Assembly (NCBI RefSeq): GCF_004216575.1
Contig: NZ_SGWW01000001.1
Coordinates: 620,001-684,000 of the forward strand
Reading direction: 5' to 3'
Length of the DNA: 64,000 nucleotides
Source of the DNA: Microcella putealis
GTDB lineage: Bacteria > Actinomycetota > Actinomycetes > Actinomycetales > Microbacteriaceae
The notes below the pieces were generated by a model. It was not told the DNA's origin. It was given only the letters and a program-made list of their open reading frames with translations, and did no database searches. The position numbers and the translations under genes are program-made. Below, piece by piece: positions 43,698 through 52,258 of this stretch (positions within the stretch are counted from its first letter, which is position 1; every line of letters begins with the position of its first letter).

Positions 43698-45275
43698 TCA
43701 GCCGGCGCTCAGCACGAGGGCGAGCACCCCGCCGAGCACGGTGCACACGAGCACCCACGGCAGCGTGCGCCGCAGAATCAGGCCCTCGCGACCGGCGAGC
43801 CCCACCGTCGCGACGGCGGCGATGATGTTGCCGGGCGCGATGAGGTTGCCGAGCGCCGCCCCGTAGCCCTGTGCGCCGAGCAGCGGCAGCGGCGGCGCCC
43901 CGATCGCCTGCGCGGTCGACACCTGCAGGTCGGTGAACAGCAGATTCGAGGCGGTGGCGCTTCCCGTGATGAATGCGCCGAACACCCCGACCGCCACCGT
44001 GAAGAGCGGCCACGCGGCGCCCGTCGCCGAGGCGGCCTCGGCGAGGGTCTGGGTCATGCCCGAGGCCGACATCGTGCGGGCGATCGTGATCATGCCGATC
44101 AGCGCGAGAAACACCGGCCCCAACTGCAGCGTGGCCGTCACCACCGCGATGCGAATGCGTCGCCACGACGCCCGCTGCAGCAGCGCCCCGACCACAAACG
44201 CGACCGTCAGCAGCATGGTCGGGTGATACAACGGCTGCACCGAGCCGGCGAAGCCCCCGGGAAGCTGCCATTCAAGCGTGACCGAGCGCAGCGCATCCTG
44301 AATCGGGGGCACCAGCCGCGTGACGAGCACGATCGCGACGAGCACCAGGTACGGGGCCGCCGCGCGCAGCACCGACAGCTCGGCGAGCACCGTCTCTTCC
44401 ATGTCAGGGTGAGGGTGATGCGCGCCGGCCGTCACCTCGGCGCGCTCGCGTCGCCACGCCAGCACGAGCGAGAAGACGATCGCGCCGATGAGGGCTCCGC
44501 CGAGCGCGGGAAGCTCGGGCCCCACGAACCACGCGATCAGGCTGTACGGCACGAAGAAGCTGACCCAGGCGAGCAGGCCCCAGCCGATCAGCCCGCGCCG
44601 GTTGCCATACGCGCCGCCGATGATGACGAGCATCACCATCAGCAGAATCCAGCCGAGCGCGAGGTGGTACGGCAGCACACCGCGCGCGAGCACCGCGCCC
44701 GACACCCCCTCAAGGCTCGTGGATGCGATGGTCGCCTGAGCAAGGATCGGCGTGCCCACCGCACCAAACGACACGCCAGCGGCATGCCCGACGAGCGCCG
44801 CGGCGACGGCCGCCACCGGGGTCATGCCGGCAGCGACCAGAAACGGTGCGGCGAGCGCGATGGGGGTGCCGAAGCCGGCGGCGCCCTCGAGGAAGAGGGC
44901 GAAGAACCAGGCGACCAGTAGGGCGCCGAGGCGCGGGTCGGGGTGCAAGACGGCGAGCGCGAGGCGCAGGCGGGCCGCGGCGCCCGTCGCGCGCTGCAGC
45001 ACGTGAATGCCGAGCGCCGGGCCGATGATGCCGACGATCGTGAGCGCGATGAATCCGGCCTCCGCGATGACGCCCGTGAGCGACCAGGCGAGGCCGGGCG
45101 CAGCATCCTCACCGCCATTAACACCAGCGCTGTCGCCGCCGAAGCCGAAGGCGACGACGGCGAGCACGAGCGTTGCGGCGGCGGTGACGAGGCCGGCGCG
45201 GGCGGCCGACCAGCCGGCAACCGTCATGAGCACGAGCACCGCGAGCACCGGCAACGCGGCGAGCAGAGCGAGCAT
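43698..45275 (-). CDS. lctP: L-lactate permease (LctP family)
   Basis: 525-residue transporter with about 13-14 membrane helices. The LctP signature [23 protein letters not shown] and the nearby [21 protein letters not shown] are unmistakable, and a second characteristic block is [20 protein letters not shown] near the C-terminus. It imports lactate and possibly glycolate with protons. GGAAGGA lies 11 bases before ATG 45275. No lactate dehydrogenase gene is adjacent. A 10-base hairpin spans the stop codon but lacks a T-tract. Confidence 0.92.
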   Translation of the reverse strand: MLALLAALPVLAVLVLMTVAGWSAARAGLVTAAATLVLAVVAFGFGGDSAGVNGGEDAAPGLAWSLTGVIAEAGFIALTIVGIIGPALGIHVLQRATGAAARLRLALAVLHPDPRLGALLVAWFFALFLEGAAGFGTPIALAAPFLVAAGMTPVAAVAAALVGHAAGVSFGAVGTPILAQATIASTSLEGVSGAVLARGVLPYHLALGWILLMVMLVIIGGAYGNRRGLIGWGLLAWVSFFVPYSLIAWFVGPELPALGGALIGAIVFSLVLAWRRERAEVTAGAHHPHPDMEETVLAELSVLRAAAPYLVLVAIVLVTRLVPPIQDALRSVTLEWQLPGGFAGSVQPLYHPTMLLTVAFVVGALLQRASWRRIRIAVVTATLQLGPVFLALIGMITIARTMSASGMTQTLAEAASATGAAWPLFTVAVGVFGAFITGSATASNLLFTDLQVSTAQAIGAPPLPLLGAQGYGAALGNLIAPGNIIAAVATVGLAGREGLILRRTLPWVLVCTVLGGVLALVLSAG

Positions 45276-45426
45276 GGGCGCGGGGTCCTTCCGGCGGTCG
45301 CCCCCACCCTAGCGAGCGGCCGAACGACGCCCGCGCGGTAACGGTGGGTGAACGATAAAGAACTCGGATAGGCACCAAAGGTGCGCGGCGATACGCTAGA
45401 CCCTCCCCCGCACCGCAGGAGCCGCC

Positions 45427-46233
45427 ATGCTGCCCATGGATATTGGGCTATTCGACGTCGAGTCGATCATTCGTGACGCTGGCCCCTGGGCGCTCATCGT
45501 CGTCTGCGGCATCGTCTTCATCGAGACCGGGCTCTTGATCGGGTTCCTGTTGCCCGGCGACACGCTGCTGATTCTGACCGGCGTACTGACGTTCACCGAG
45601 GTGATTCCGCAGCCCATCTGGCTCGTCTGCCTCGCGATCACGCTGGCCACCATGGGCGGCGACAACCTCGGGTATCTCATCGGGCGCAAGGTCGGGCCAC
45701 CGATCTTCAACCGCAAGCAGGCTGGCTTCTTCTCGAAGAAGAGCGTCGCCCGCACCGAGGCGTTCTTCCTGCGCTACGGCGGCTTCGCCATCACGATCGC
45801 CCGCTTCATCGCCGTCGTGCGCACCATCGCCCCCGTCGCCGCGGGCGTCGGCAAGATGCCCTACCGCCGCTTCTTCTTCTTCGACACGCTCGGGGCCGTC
45901 CTCTGGGGCACCGGCCTGCCGCTGCTCGGCTTCGGCATCGCGCAGATTCCGGGCGTCGCCGACTGGGTCATCAACTACATCGACATCGTGCTGCTCGTCA
46001 TCGTCGGCATCGTAATCATCGGCATCGCCTACCACTGGTGGCACGAGCGCCGTCAGCAGAAGCTCGAAGACAAGCTCGAGGCCGAGGGTCGCGCGAGCGA
46101 ACCGGTCGAGATCTGGGTCGACGAGCCTGAGCACGACGGCCGCCACGAGGCGACCGAGCCCGCCGAGGGTCGACCGACGTACGGCATCGGGCCGCACGAC
46201 GGAAAACACGAGAAAGAGAACCGCCTGCTGTGA
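45427..46233 (+). CDS. DedA/VTT-family membrane protein (candidate undecaprenyl-phosphate translocase)
   Basis: 268 residues. The DedA/VTT pattern is clear: ETGLLIGFLLPGDTLLILTGVL (re-entrant loop with the acidic residue), GDNLGYLIGRKVG, then TEAFFLRYGGFAITIARFIAVVRTIAPVAAG with conserved arginines, and a C-terminal helix. Members such as UptA recycle undecaprenyl-phosphate across the membrane. A charged 50-residue cytoplasmic tail follows. ATG 45427 has AGGAG five bases upstream; a later ATG (45436) is less well placed. It overlaps the DUF368 gene by four bases (GTGA), so both are produced together. Confidence 0.9.
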   Translation: MLPMDIGLFDVESIIRDAGPWALIVVCGIVFIETGLLIGFLLPGDTLLILTGVLTFTEVIPQPIWLVCLAITLATMGGDNLGYLIGRKVGPPIFNRKQAGFFSKKSVARTEAFFLRYGGFAITIARFIAVVRTIAPVAAGVGKMPYRRFFFFDTLGAVLWGTGLPLLGFGIAQIPGVADWVINYIDIVLLVIVGIVIIGIAYHWWHERRQQKLEDKLEAEGRASEPVEIWVDEPEHDGRHEATEPAEGRPTYGIGPHDGKHEKENRLL

Positions 46234-47219
46234 GCTCTGCCCCCCGCGCCGTGGCGCGCACCGCCCTCGACGCGGCCCGTGGATCACTGATCGGGTTCGC
46301 CGAAATCGTGCCCGGCATCTCGGGTGGCACGGTCGCCCTCATCGTCGGCGTCTACGACACCCTGATTGACGGGGCCGGCCACCTCGCCCGTGGCGTCGCC
46401 CGGACCGTCACCGACGGACTGCGCGGGCGCGGGCTCGCCGCCGCTCGCGCGCACTTCCGCAGCGTGCACTGGGCAGCCGTTCTTCCGATCGGGATCGGGA
46501 TGCTCGCCGCAATTCTCATCGGAGCCGCCCTGATTGCTCCCCTGTTGGAGGAGCATCCGACCGAGACCCGCGCGGTCTTCTTCGGCCTGATCATCGCCTC
46601 GCTCATCGTGCCGATCCGCATGATCGGCACCCGCTGGAAGGCCTACGAATACCTGATCGCGGCTGCCGGCGCCGCCGCGGCGTTCGTGCTCACCGACCTG
46701 CCACGCGCCGCCGATCAAGATCCCACCTTCTTCGTGATTCTGATCTCGGCAGCCGTCGCTGTCTGCGCGCTCGTGCTGCCCGGTGTCTCGGGCTCGTACC
46801 TGTTGCTCACCGTCGGCATGTACGCGCCGACGCTCGCCGCCGTCAACGATCGCGATTTTGCGTACCTGGGCACGTTCATCCTGGGCGCGATTCTCGGCCT
46901 CGGCGTGTTCGTGTCGGGCCTGCAGTGGCTGCTGGCGAAGAAGCGCCGCATCACACTCATCGTCATTACGGGCCTCATGGCCGGCTCGCTGCGGGCCCTG
47001 TGGCCGTGGCAGGAAGACGACGGCTCGGTGCTGCCGGCCGAGTCGAACTGGCCACTGATGATCGGCCTCGCAGTGATCGGCGCCGTCGTGATCCTTGCGC
47101 TGATCGCGCTCGAGCGGATGCTCGTCGCACGCCGCCTCATGTCGGACGACGTCGTCAGCGACCCGACACCCGACGCTGAGCCGGAGCACGACTCCCGTGC
47201 GCGGCGCGAGGCGCTCTAG
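46230..47219 (+). CDS. DUF368 membrane protein (PopT-type polyprenyl-phosphate transporter)
   Basis: 329 residues with eight or so helices. The two inverted-repeat family signatures are present: GFAEIVPGISGGTVALIVGVYD (about residues 22-43) and CALVLPGVSGSYLLLTVGMY (about 178-197). DUF368 proteins have been shown in other bacteria to translocate undecaprenyl-phosphate, the same job as DedA/UptA. GTG 46230 overlaps the DedA gene stop. The acidic/basic C-terminal tail is unstructured. The coupling of both families in one operon is discussed as a finding. Confidence 0.9.
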   Translation: MSSAPRAVARTALDAARGSLIGFAEIVPGISGGTVALIVGVYDTLIDGAGHLARGVARTVTDGLRGRGLAAARAHFRSVHWAAVLPIGIGMLAAILIGAALIAPLLEEHPTETRAVFFGLIIASLIVPIRMIGTRWKAYEYLIAAAGAAAAFVLTDLPRAADQDPTFFVILISAAVAVCALVLPGVSGSYLLLTVGMYAPTLAAVNDRDFAYLGTFILGAILGLGVFVSGLQWLLAKKRRITLIVITGLMAGSLRALWPWQEDDGSVLPAESNWPLMIGLAVIGAVVILALIALERMLVARRLMSDDVVSDPTPDAEPEHDSRARREAL

Positions 47220-47222
47220 CCG

Positions 47223-47903
47223 TTAGACCGCGAGCCAGATCGCGCGGGCGACCGACGCGTCGACGACGATCGTGCGGCCTGACGCGCGCTGGAGAGCGAC
47301 CGCGTCGGAATCGCTCGGTGACTCGGCAACCCGGACGCGTTCATCTAGCGTGATCTCCAGCGCGTCGATCTCGCGCAGCACCTCGGGGTCGCGGTCGCTG
47401 ATGCGCACGACCGCCCCGGCCGTTCCGGCCGCGGCGGCGTCGAGGCGCACCGCATCGGGGCGGATGATCGTGCCGTCTTTTCGGGGAATCAGGTCGCCGT
47501 GCGGGTCGCGCGTCGGGTGCCCGAGTTCTGCGTCGATGCGGTCGAGCAGGCGGTCGCTGAGGGCGTGCTCGAGGACCTCGGCCTCGTCGTGCACCTCATC
47601 CCAGCCGTAGTCGTGGCGTTCGACGAGCCACGTTTCGATGAGGCGATGCCGGCGCAGCATGGCGAGGGCGCGGGTGCGACCCGCATCCGTCAGCGTGATC
47701 GCGCCGTAGGGCCGGTGGTCGACAAGCCCTGCGGCGGCGAGCTTCTTCACCATCTCGGTGACGCTCGACGGGGCGAGCGCGAGGGCGACCGCGAGCTGGC
47801 TCGGCGTGATGGGCTCGGGCTGCCACTCGGTGTGCTGGCAGATCGTCTTCAGGTAATCGTCGGCGACGGTGGTGGCGACGCTGCTGGCGACCGTGTCAGA
47901 CAT
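47223..47903 (-). CDS. DtxR/IdeR-family metal-dependent transcriptional regulator
   Basis: 226 residues. An N-terminal winged helix (ITPSQLAVALALAPSSVTEMVKKLAAAGLV) is followed by the metal-binding/dimerisation domain with WDEVHDEAEVLEHALSDRLLDRID and HPTRDPHGDLIPRKDG, then an SH3-like FeoA domain. Ligand positions (HDEAE, E/H pattern) match manganese- or iron-responsive DtxR members. Cannot say whether Mn or Fe. It lies 20 bases after rdgB on the same strand and is probably the last gene of murI-rph-rdgB. Confidence 0.88.
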   Translation of the reverse strand: MSDTVASSVATTVADDYLKTICQHTEWQPEPITPSQLAVALALAPSSVTEMVKKLAAAGLVDHRPYGAITLTDAGRTRALAMLRRHRLIETWLVERHDYGWDEVHDEAEVLEHALSDRLLDRIDAELGHPTRDPHGDLIPRKDGTIIRPDAVRLDAAAAGTAGAVVRISDRDPEVLREIDALEITLDERVRVAESPSDSDAVALQRASGRTIVVDASVARAIWLAV

Positions 47904-47923
47904 GGGTTCTCTCGCGCCCTCGC

Positions 47924-48523
47924 TCAGGCGCCATAGCGCTCGCGCATGACGGCGGCGAGGGCCGCGAAGGCGCGGGCACGGTGGCTGATGGCGTTCTTCT
48001 CGTCGGCACTGATCTCGGCGCTCGTGACCTCGAGCCCCTCGGGGATGAACACGGGGTCGTAGCCGAAGCCTCCCCCGCCGGCCGCTTCGAGCGCGACACG
48101 GCCCGGCCAGATGCCGAGCTCGACGTGCTCGCGGGTGTCGTCAGAGCGGGCTGGGTCGACGAGGGCGGCCGCGCAGCTGAACTGCGCGGTGCGCTCGTCG
48201 ACGGGCACGTCGGCGAGATTCGTCAGCAGGTGCTCAACGTTCGCGACGTCGTCGCGTGCGCCTGAGTAATGCGCCGAGTCGATGCCCGGCGCCCCGCCGA
48301 GCGCGTCGACGCTAATGCCGCTGTCGTCGGCGATCGCGATGAGCCCCGTGTGCTCGGCGGCCGCGCGCGCCTTGATGAGCGCGTTCGCGGCGAAGCTGTC
48401 ACCGTCTTCGACCGGGCTCGGCCCGTCGTAGGCGACCAGTTCGAGGCCCGGCAGGGCGGCACCGAGGATGCGCTGCAACTCGGCGACCTTGTGGGCATTG
48501 TGGGTGGCGACGACGGCGCGCAT
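47924..48523 (-). CDS. rdgB: XTP/dITP diphosphatase (RdgB/HAM1)
   Basis: 199-residue nucleoside-triphosphate pyrophosphatase that removes ITP/XTP from the nucleotide pool. It has the ATHNAHKVAELQRIL start, ADDSGISVDALGGAPGIDSAHYSG (catalytic acid region), GGGFGYDPVFIPEG and the SADEKNAISHRARAF C-terminal motif. The ATG shares one base with the rph stop (TGATG), so translation is coupled. Confidence 0.96.
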   Translation of the reverse strand: MRAVVATHNAHKVAELQRILGAALPGLELVAYDGPSPVEDGDSFAANALIKARAAAEHTGLIAIADDSGISVDALGGAPGIDSAHYSGARDDVANVEHLLTNLADVPVDERTAQFSCAAALVDPARSDDTREHVELGIWPGRVALEAAGGGGFGYDPVFIPEGLEVTSAEISADEKNAISHRARAFAALAAVMRERYGA

Positions 48524-49275
48524 CAGCGGCCGAGAATCTCGCGCTGCAGGCGGGTCAGTTCGGTCGTGCCGCCGACCGCGAGGTCGAGCAGGGCGTTGAG
48601 CTCGTCGCGGTCGAAGGGCGCACCCTCGGCGGTACCCTGCACCTCGACGAAGCGGCCGTCGCCGGTGGTGACGACGTTCATGTCGGTCTCGGCCTTCACG
48701 TCTTCGACGTAGGCGAGGTCGAGCATCGGGGTGCCGTCGATGATGCCGACGCTGACCGCTGCGACGGTGCCGGTGAGGGCGGCGGCGCGGCGCGCGATGA
48801 AGCCCTTGTCGCGGCCCCACTCGACGGCGTCGGCGAGCGCGACGAAGGCTCCGGTGATGGCGGCCGTGCGGGTGCCGCCGTCGGCCTGCAGCACGTCGCA
48901 GTCGATCTTGATCGTGTTCTCGCCGAGCGCTTTCGTGTCCACGACGGCGCGGAGGCTCCGGCCGATGAGGCGCGAGATCTCGTGCGTGCGGCCGCCGACG
49001 CGGCCCTTCACGCTCTCGCGGTCCATGCGCTCGTTGGTCGAGCGGGGCAGCATGCCGTACTCGGCGGTGACCCACCCCGAGCCCTTGCCCATGAGCCAGC
49101 GGGGCACGCCGTTCGTGAAGCTCGCCGTGCACAGCACCTTGGTGCCGCCGAAGCTGATGAGCGCGCTGCCCTCGGCCTGGGCGCTCCAGCCGCGCTCGAT
49201 GGTGACGGGGCGCAGCTGGTCGGCGGTGCGCCCGTCGGCGCGCAGGCCAGAGGACTCGGCGATGGTGGCGTTCAT
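48523..49275 (-). CDS. rph: Ribonuclease PH
   Basis: 250-residue phosphorolytic exoribonuclease that trims tRNA 3' ends. It shows [61 protein letters not shown] and [22 protein letters not shown], all typical. Overlaps murI by four bases and rdgB by one. Middle of the murI-rph-rdgB operon. Confidence 0.97.
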   Translation of the reverse strand: MNATIAESSGLRADGRTADQLRPVTIERGWSAQAEGSALISFGGTKVLCTASFTNGVPRWLMGKGSGWVTAEYGMLPRSTNERMDRESVKGRVGGRTHEISRLIGRSLRAVVDTKALGENTIKIDCDVLQADGGTRTAAITGAFVALADAVEWGRDKGFIARRAAALTGTVAAVSVGIIDGTPMLDLAYVEDVKAETDMNVVTTGDGRFVEVQGTAEGAPFDRDELNALLDLAVGGTTELTRLQREILGR

Positions 49276-50114
49276 GAGGTGGGGCCTTTCGGAAGGGGGA
49301 TCGTGCCGGTCGGGAAGGGGTCGACGCGCGTGACGGCGGGGCCGATGAAGCGTCGGGCGAGCTCGCGGAACCGTTCGGTGTCGGCGCCGGTTGCCTCGAA
49401 GACGTGAGCGGGAGCATCCGTTCGGGTCGCCTCGATGCCGTGCGCGACGAGGCGGCGGTAGACGTCGTAGGCGGTCTCTTCGGCGCTCGAGACGAGCGAG
49501 ACCTCGGGGCCGACGACGTACTGGATCGCTCCGGCGAGCAGGGGGTAGTGGGTGCAGCCGAGCACGAGCGTGTCGATGTCGGCGGCCTTCAGCGGCGCCA
49601 GGTACTGCTCGGCGAGCGCCAACACTTCGGGGCCGGTCGTGATGCCGGCTTCGACGAATTCGACGAAGCGCGGGGCGGCGGCCGTCGTCAACTGGATGCT
49701 CGGGTCGGCCACGAACGCGTCGCTGTACGCCCCGGATCGGATCGTTCCTTCGGTGCCGATCACGCCGATGCGCTTCGTGCGCGTGCGGCGCACGGCGGCG
49801 CGCACGGCGGGCTGGATGACTTCGACGACGGGGATGCCGTGGCCCTGTTCGAAACGCTCGCGGGCATCCCGAAACATGGCGGCACTTGCCGTATTGCAGG
49901 CGATCACGAGCAGTTTGACGCCCTGGTCGACGAGCTCGTCGAGCACGGCGAGGGCGTGCTCGCGCACCTGGGCGATCGGGCGCGGGCCGTAGGGACCGTT
50001 CGCCGTGTCGCCAAGGTAGACGATCTGCTCGCCCGGCAGCTGGTCGATGATCGCGCGGGCCACGGTGAGGCCGCCGACGCCGGAATCGAAGACTCCGATC
50101 GGCGCGTTACTCAC
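49272..50114 (-). CDS. murI: Glutamate racemase
   Basis: 280-residue racemase making D-glutamate for peptidoglycan. It has [19 protein letters not shown], the first catalytic cysteine in VIACNTASA (about 74) and the second in LGCTHYPLL (about 185), plus [14 protein letters not shown]. Start GTG 50114 is set by TAGACT seven bases upstream (50127-50122). An open frame continues upstream through repeats and was not used. First gene of murI-rph-rdgB(-dtxR). Confidence 0.96.
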   Translation of the reverse strand: MSNAPIGVFDSGVGGLTVARAIIDQLPGEQIVYLGDTANGPYGPRPIAQVREHALAVLDELVDQGVKLLVIACNTASAAMFRDARERFEQGHGIPVVEVIQPAVRAAVRRTRTKRIGVIGTEGTIRSGAYSDAFVADPSIQLTTAAAPRFVEFVEAGITTGPEVLALAEQYLAPLKAADIDTLVLGCTHYPLLAGAIQYVVGPEVSLVSSAEETAYDVYRRLVAHGIEATRTDAPAHVFEATGADTERFRELARRFIGPAVTRVDPFPTGTIPLPKGPTS

Positions 50115-50719
50115 CCGCGCAAGTCTAGGCGGGTGCGGTGGGCCGGGGTGAGCGGGGTGAGCGGGGTGAGGCGCGCGGGCGCGGGCGGGCGCTGCCGGGC
50201 GCGGGAGCGCATGGAGGCGAGGTGCGCGTCGTGGCGAGCGAGCATCCGAATTCATCGCCGCAAGATGCGATTCACGTCCGTCAGCGCGCAAGAAGAGTGA
50301 TGCGTTTGGCGTATGTGCCTCTCACGGCACACAGGAATGCGTGGTTGTGCGCTGGAGCAATCGCCGCCGATCATCGCGGCACGGATGTATCGAAACTCGC
50401 CGGTTCGTCAGTTGTGGGGGCATCTCAGAGTCGAAGGCCCCACGACTGACCGTTCAGCGTGGTTTCTGGCACCAGGTGGAGCGGCCGATCGATCCGTCGG
50501 ACCGGTTACGTGCGGGGAGGTGCGCAATGTGCTGCGAGGGGCACATTCGCCCGAAGCGTTGGTCGTCTGCGGCGGGTTTTGCGCGCTGGAGGGGGCGAAG
50601 AGGGCGAAAGGAGCGGAAAGAGTGGAGGGGATGGGAGGTGTGAATGGGTGGAAGGGAAGGCAGCCTGGACAGGCTGGACAGATCGGCCCGCCTAGACAGG
50701 CCGCTTCTGTCGCACACGC
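50115..50719. other. Repeat-containing spacer, no gene
   Basis: 605 bases between the murI start and photolyase stop. It contains three tandem 9-base GGGGTGAGC units (50145-50171), a family-B palindrome (50407-50450), a strongly purine-biased stretch (about 50588-50660) and a small CAGCCTG/CAGGCTG hairpin (50661-50676). I see no convincing coding frame, and the composition is slightly less GC-rich than the flanks around 50220-50480. Confidence 0.55.
50407..50450. repeat. Family-B palindromic repeat, copy 1
   Basis: Arms GTCAGTTGTGGGG and CCCCACGACTGAC (13 bases, one wobble) enclose an 18-base loop. Arms, loop length and several loop bases match the copy at 58784-58839. CGAAAC occurs upstream of both. 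Confidence 0.65.
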
Positions 50720-52198
50720 TCAGTACGCGTCGCGGGCGCGCTCCTGCGCCACCACCTGTTCGCGGTCGGCGAGTCGGCGCAGGCCCGCGAGGGGCTGCGC
50801 CATGCGGTGGTTTCCGCGGATGCGCGGCTCGACCCGGTCAAGGAACGCCCAGTACCCGGCGGTGAACGGGCACGCGTCGTCTCCGAGGCGCTTCTTCGGG
50901 TCGAAGCGGCACGAGCCGCAGTAGTCGCTCATCTTCTGGATATACGCGCCGCCACTCGCGTACGGCTTCGTCGCGACGACTCCCCCGTCGGCGAACTGGC
51001 TCATGCCGACCACGTTCGCCGGCATCACCCAGGCGGTCCCGTCGACGAAGGCATCGCGGAACCACGCGGTGAGCTCCGCCGGGTCGTAGCCGCGCTGCAG
51101 GGCGTGGTTTCCGAGCACCATGAGGCGCAGGATGTGGTGCGTCCAGCCGGTCTGCGCGATCTGCTCGAGGGCGTCCGAGAGGCAGGCCGCGGCGACCGTG
51201 GAGGGGTCCGGCCCCCACCAATTCTCGGGAACCGGCGTGCGAGCATCCAGAAAATTGTTGCTCGTCGTGTAGTCGGGGCCGAGGTGCCAGTAGAGGTGCC
51301 AGACCCAGTCGCGCCAGCCGATGAGCTGGCGCACGAGACCCTCGACGCTGTTCAGCGGCGCGCGGCCCGCCTCGTACTCGGCGACGACCCGCTCGACGAC
51401 CTCGAGCGGACGCAATAGCCCCAGGTTGATGGGCACGCTGAGGCGGGTGTGGGCCATGATCGCGTCGCCGCGCAGCATTGCGTCTTCATAGGGGCCGAAG
51501 TCATTCAGGCGCGTCTCGACAAAGTCGTCGAGCGCGGCGAGCGCCTCCTCCCGCGTCGCCGCGAACCTGCGTGGCGCATCCACGCCAATGAATGGCGCGC
51601 CGTCGGCGGCAAGGCGGTCGAGATCCTCGCGCACGGCCCGATCGATGTCGTCCTCGGTGGGGCGCCACGGGTCGGGCAAGCCGAGGCTGACCGCGCCCTT
51701 CGGCGGGCGCTCGCGGTTGGCGGCGTCGAAGCTGAACTGGCCGCCGACGGGCTGGCCGCCCTCCATGAGCAGGCCGGTGCGCTCGCGCACCTCGCGGTAG
51801 AAGCGGTCCATGACGAGCTGTGACGGCTTCTTGCCTGCCGCCCAGTCGTCGAACACGGCGCGCTCGGTGACGAATCCGCGGGGCTCGAGCATGGTGCCGC
51901 CGAGCTCCTCGACGAGCTTTCGCATGCCCCAGCTGATCGCCCCGACCGTCTCGAGACGGTCGCCGGTCAGCCCGGCACCCTCCAACGCCTCGCGGTGAGT
52001 CGGGCCGGTGATGACGCGTGCCCGGTCGCCGAGCTCGGCCGCGCGGTGCCGCAGCGCGCTCAGGTGCAGGTGCGCCTTCTGCCGGTGCACGGGCCGGCGC
52101 CGATACTGCTCGAGCACCTCGACGAGCGCGATCTCGCCGCCGTCGTCGAAGTGCGGGCCGAGCTGCTCGCTCGTCAGCCAGCGGGTCGGCGCGGTCAC
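50720..52198 (-). CDS. Fe-S bacterial cryptochrome/(6-4) photolyase family protein
   Basis: 492-residue photolyase of the FeS-BCP (PhrB-like) clade. An N-terminal Rossmann domain opens with RWLTSEQLGPHF and contains FRRRPVHRQKAHLHLSALRH-like sequence. The FAD domain includes the GWTHHILRLMVLGN helix. The four cluster cysteines are visible: one in AACLSDALEQIAQTG, then CGSC and a fourth in GDDACPFTAGYW. Light-driven repair of (6-4) photoproducts is the family role. Start GTG 52198 overlaps the stop of a 13-codon upstream ORF by four bases. Divergent from pncB through a shared promoter. Confidence 0.9.
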   Translation of the reverse strand: MTAPTRWLTSEQLGPHFDDGGEIALVEVLEQYRRRPVHRQKAHLHLSALRHRAAELGDRARVITGPTHREALEGAGLTGDRLETVGAISWGMRKLVEELGGTMLEPRGFVTERAVFDDWAAGKKPSQLVMDRFYREVRERTGLLMEGGQPVGGQFSFDAANRERPPKGAVSLGLPDPWRPTEDDIDRAVREDLDRLAADGAPFIGVDAPRRFAATREEALAALDDFVETRLNDFGPYEDAMLRGDAIMAHTRLSVPINLGLLRPLEVVERVVAEYEAGRAPLNSVEGLVRQLIGWRDWVWHLYWHLGPDYTTSNNFLDARTPVPENWWGPDPSTVAAACLSDALEQIAQTGWTHHILRLMVLGNHALQRGYDPAELTAWFRDAFVDGTAWVMPANVVGMSQFADGGVVATKPYASGGAYIQKMSDYCGSCRFDPKKRLGDDACPFTAGYWAFLDRVEPRIRGNHRMAQPLAGLRRLADREQVVAQERARDAY

Positions 52199-52236
52199 GC
52201 GGTCACCCCGCCGGGACAGGTCTGCCGGTCGATCAT
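52195..52236 (-). CDS. 13-residue leader peptide upstream of the photolyase
   Basis: ATG 52236 opens a 13-codon frame (MIDRQTCPGGVTA) that ends in TGA overlapping the photolyase GTG as GTGA. TACGCT six bases before the ATG marks it as the leaderless first ORF of the transcript. Too short for a domain. It could couple or attenuate translation of the photolyase; a wrong photolyase start is the main alternative. Confidence 0.45.
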   Translation of the reverse strand: MIDRQTCPGGVTA

Positions 52237-52242
52237 GGCGCG

Positions 52243-52252
52243 AGCGTAGTCT
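52243..52252. promoter_or_regulatory. Back-to-back promoter with overlapping -10 elements
   Basis: In the ten bases AGCGTAGTCT, TAGTCT (52247-52252) reads rightward six bases before the pncB GTG, and TACGCT (52248-52243) reads leftward six bases before the leader-peptide ATG. The two -10s share the central TA, so a single site would start transcription in both directions, mutually exclusively. Confidence 0.6.
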
Positions 52253-52258
52253 GGCCGC

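Noticed and set aside
43680-43713. Perfect 10-base inverted repeat (GCTGAGCGCC/GGCGCTCAGC) as lctP terminator
   Set aside because: It includes the last codons and stop of lctP and has no T-rich tail, so it is weak evidence for a terminator.
50313-50924. Apparent open frames of up to about 200 codons in the spacer next to the photolyase
   Set aside because: Composition is unlike the organism's genes, no motif or start signal is visible, and the frames run across the family-B palindrome.
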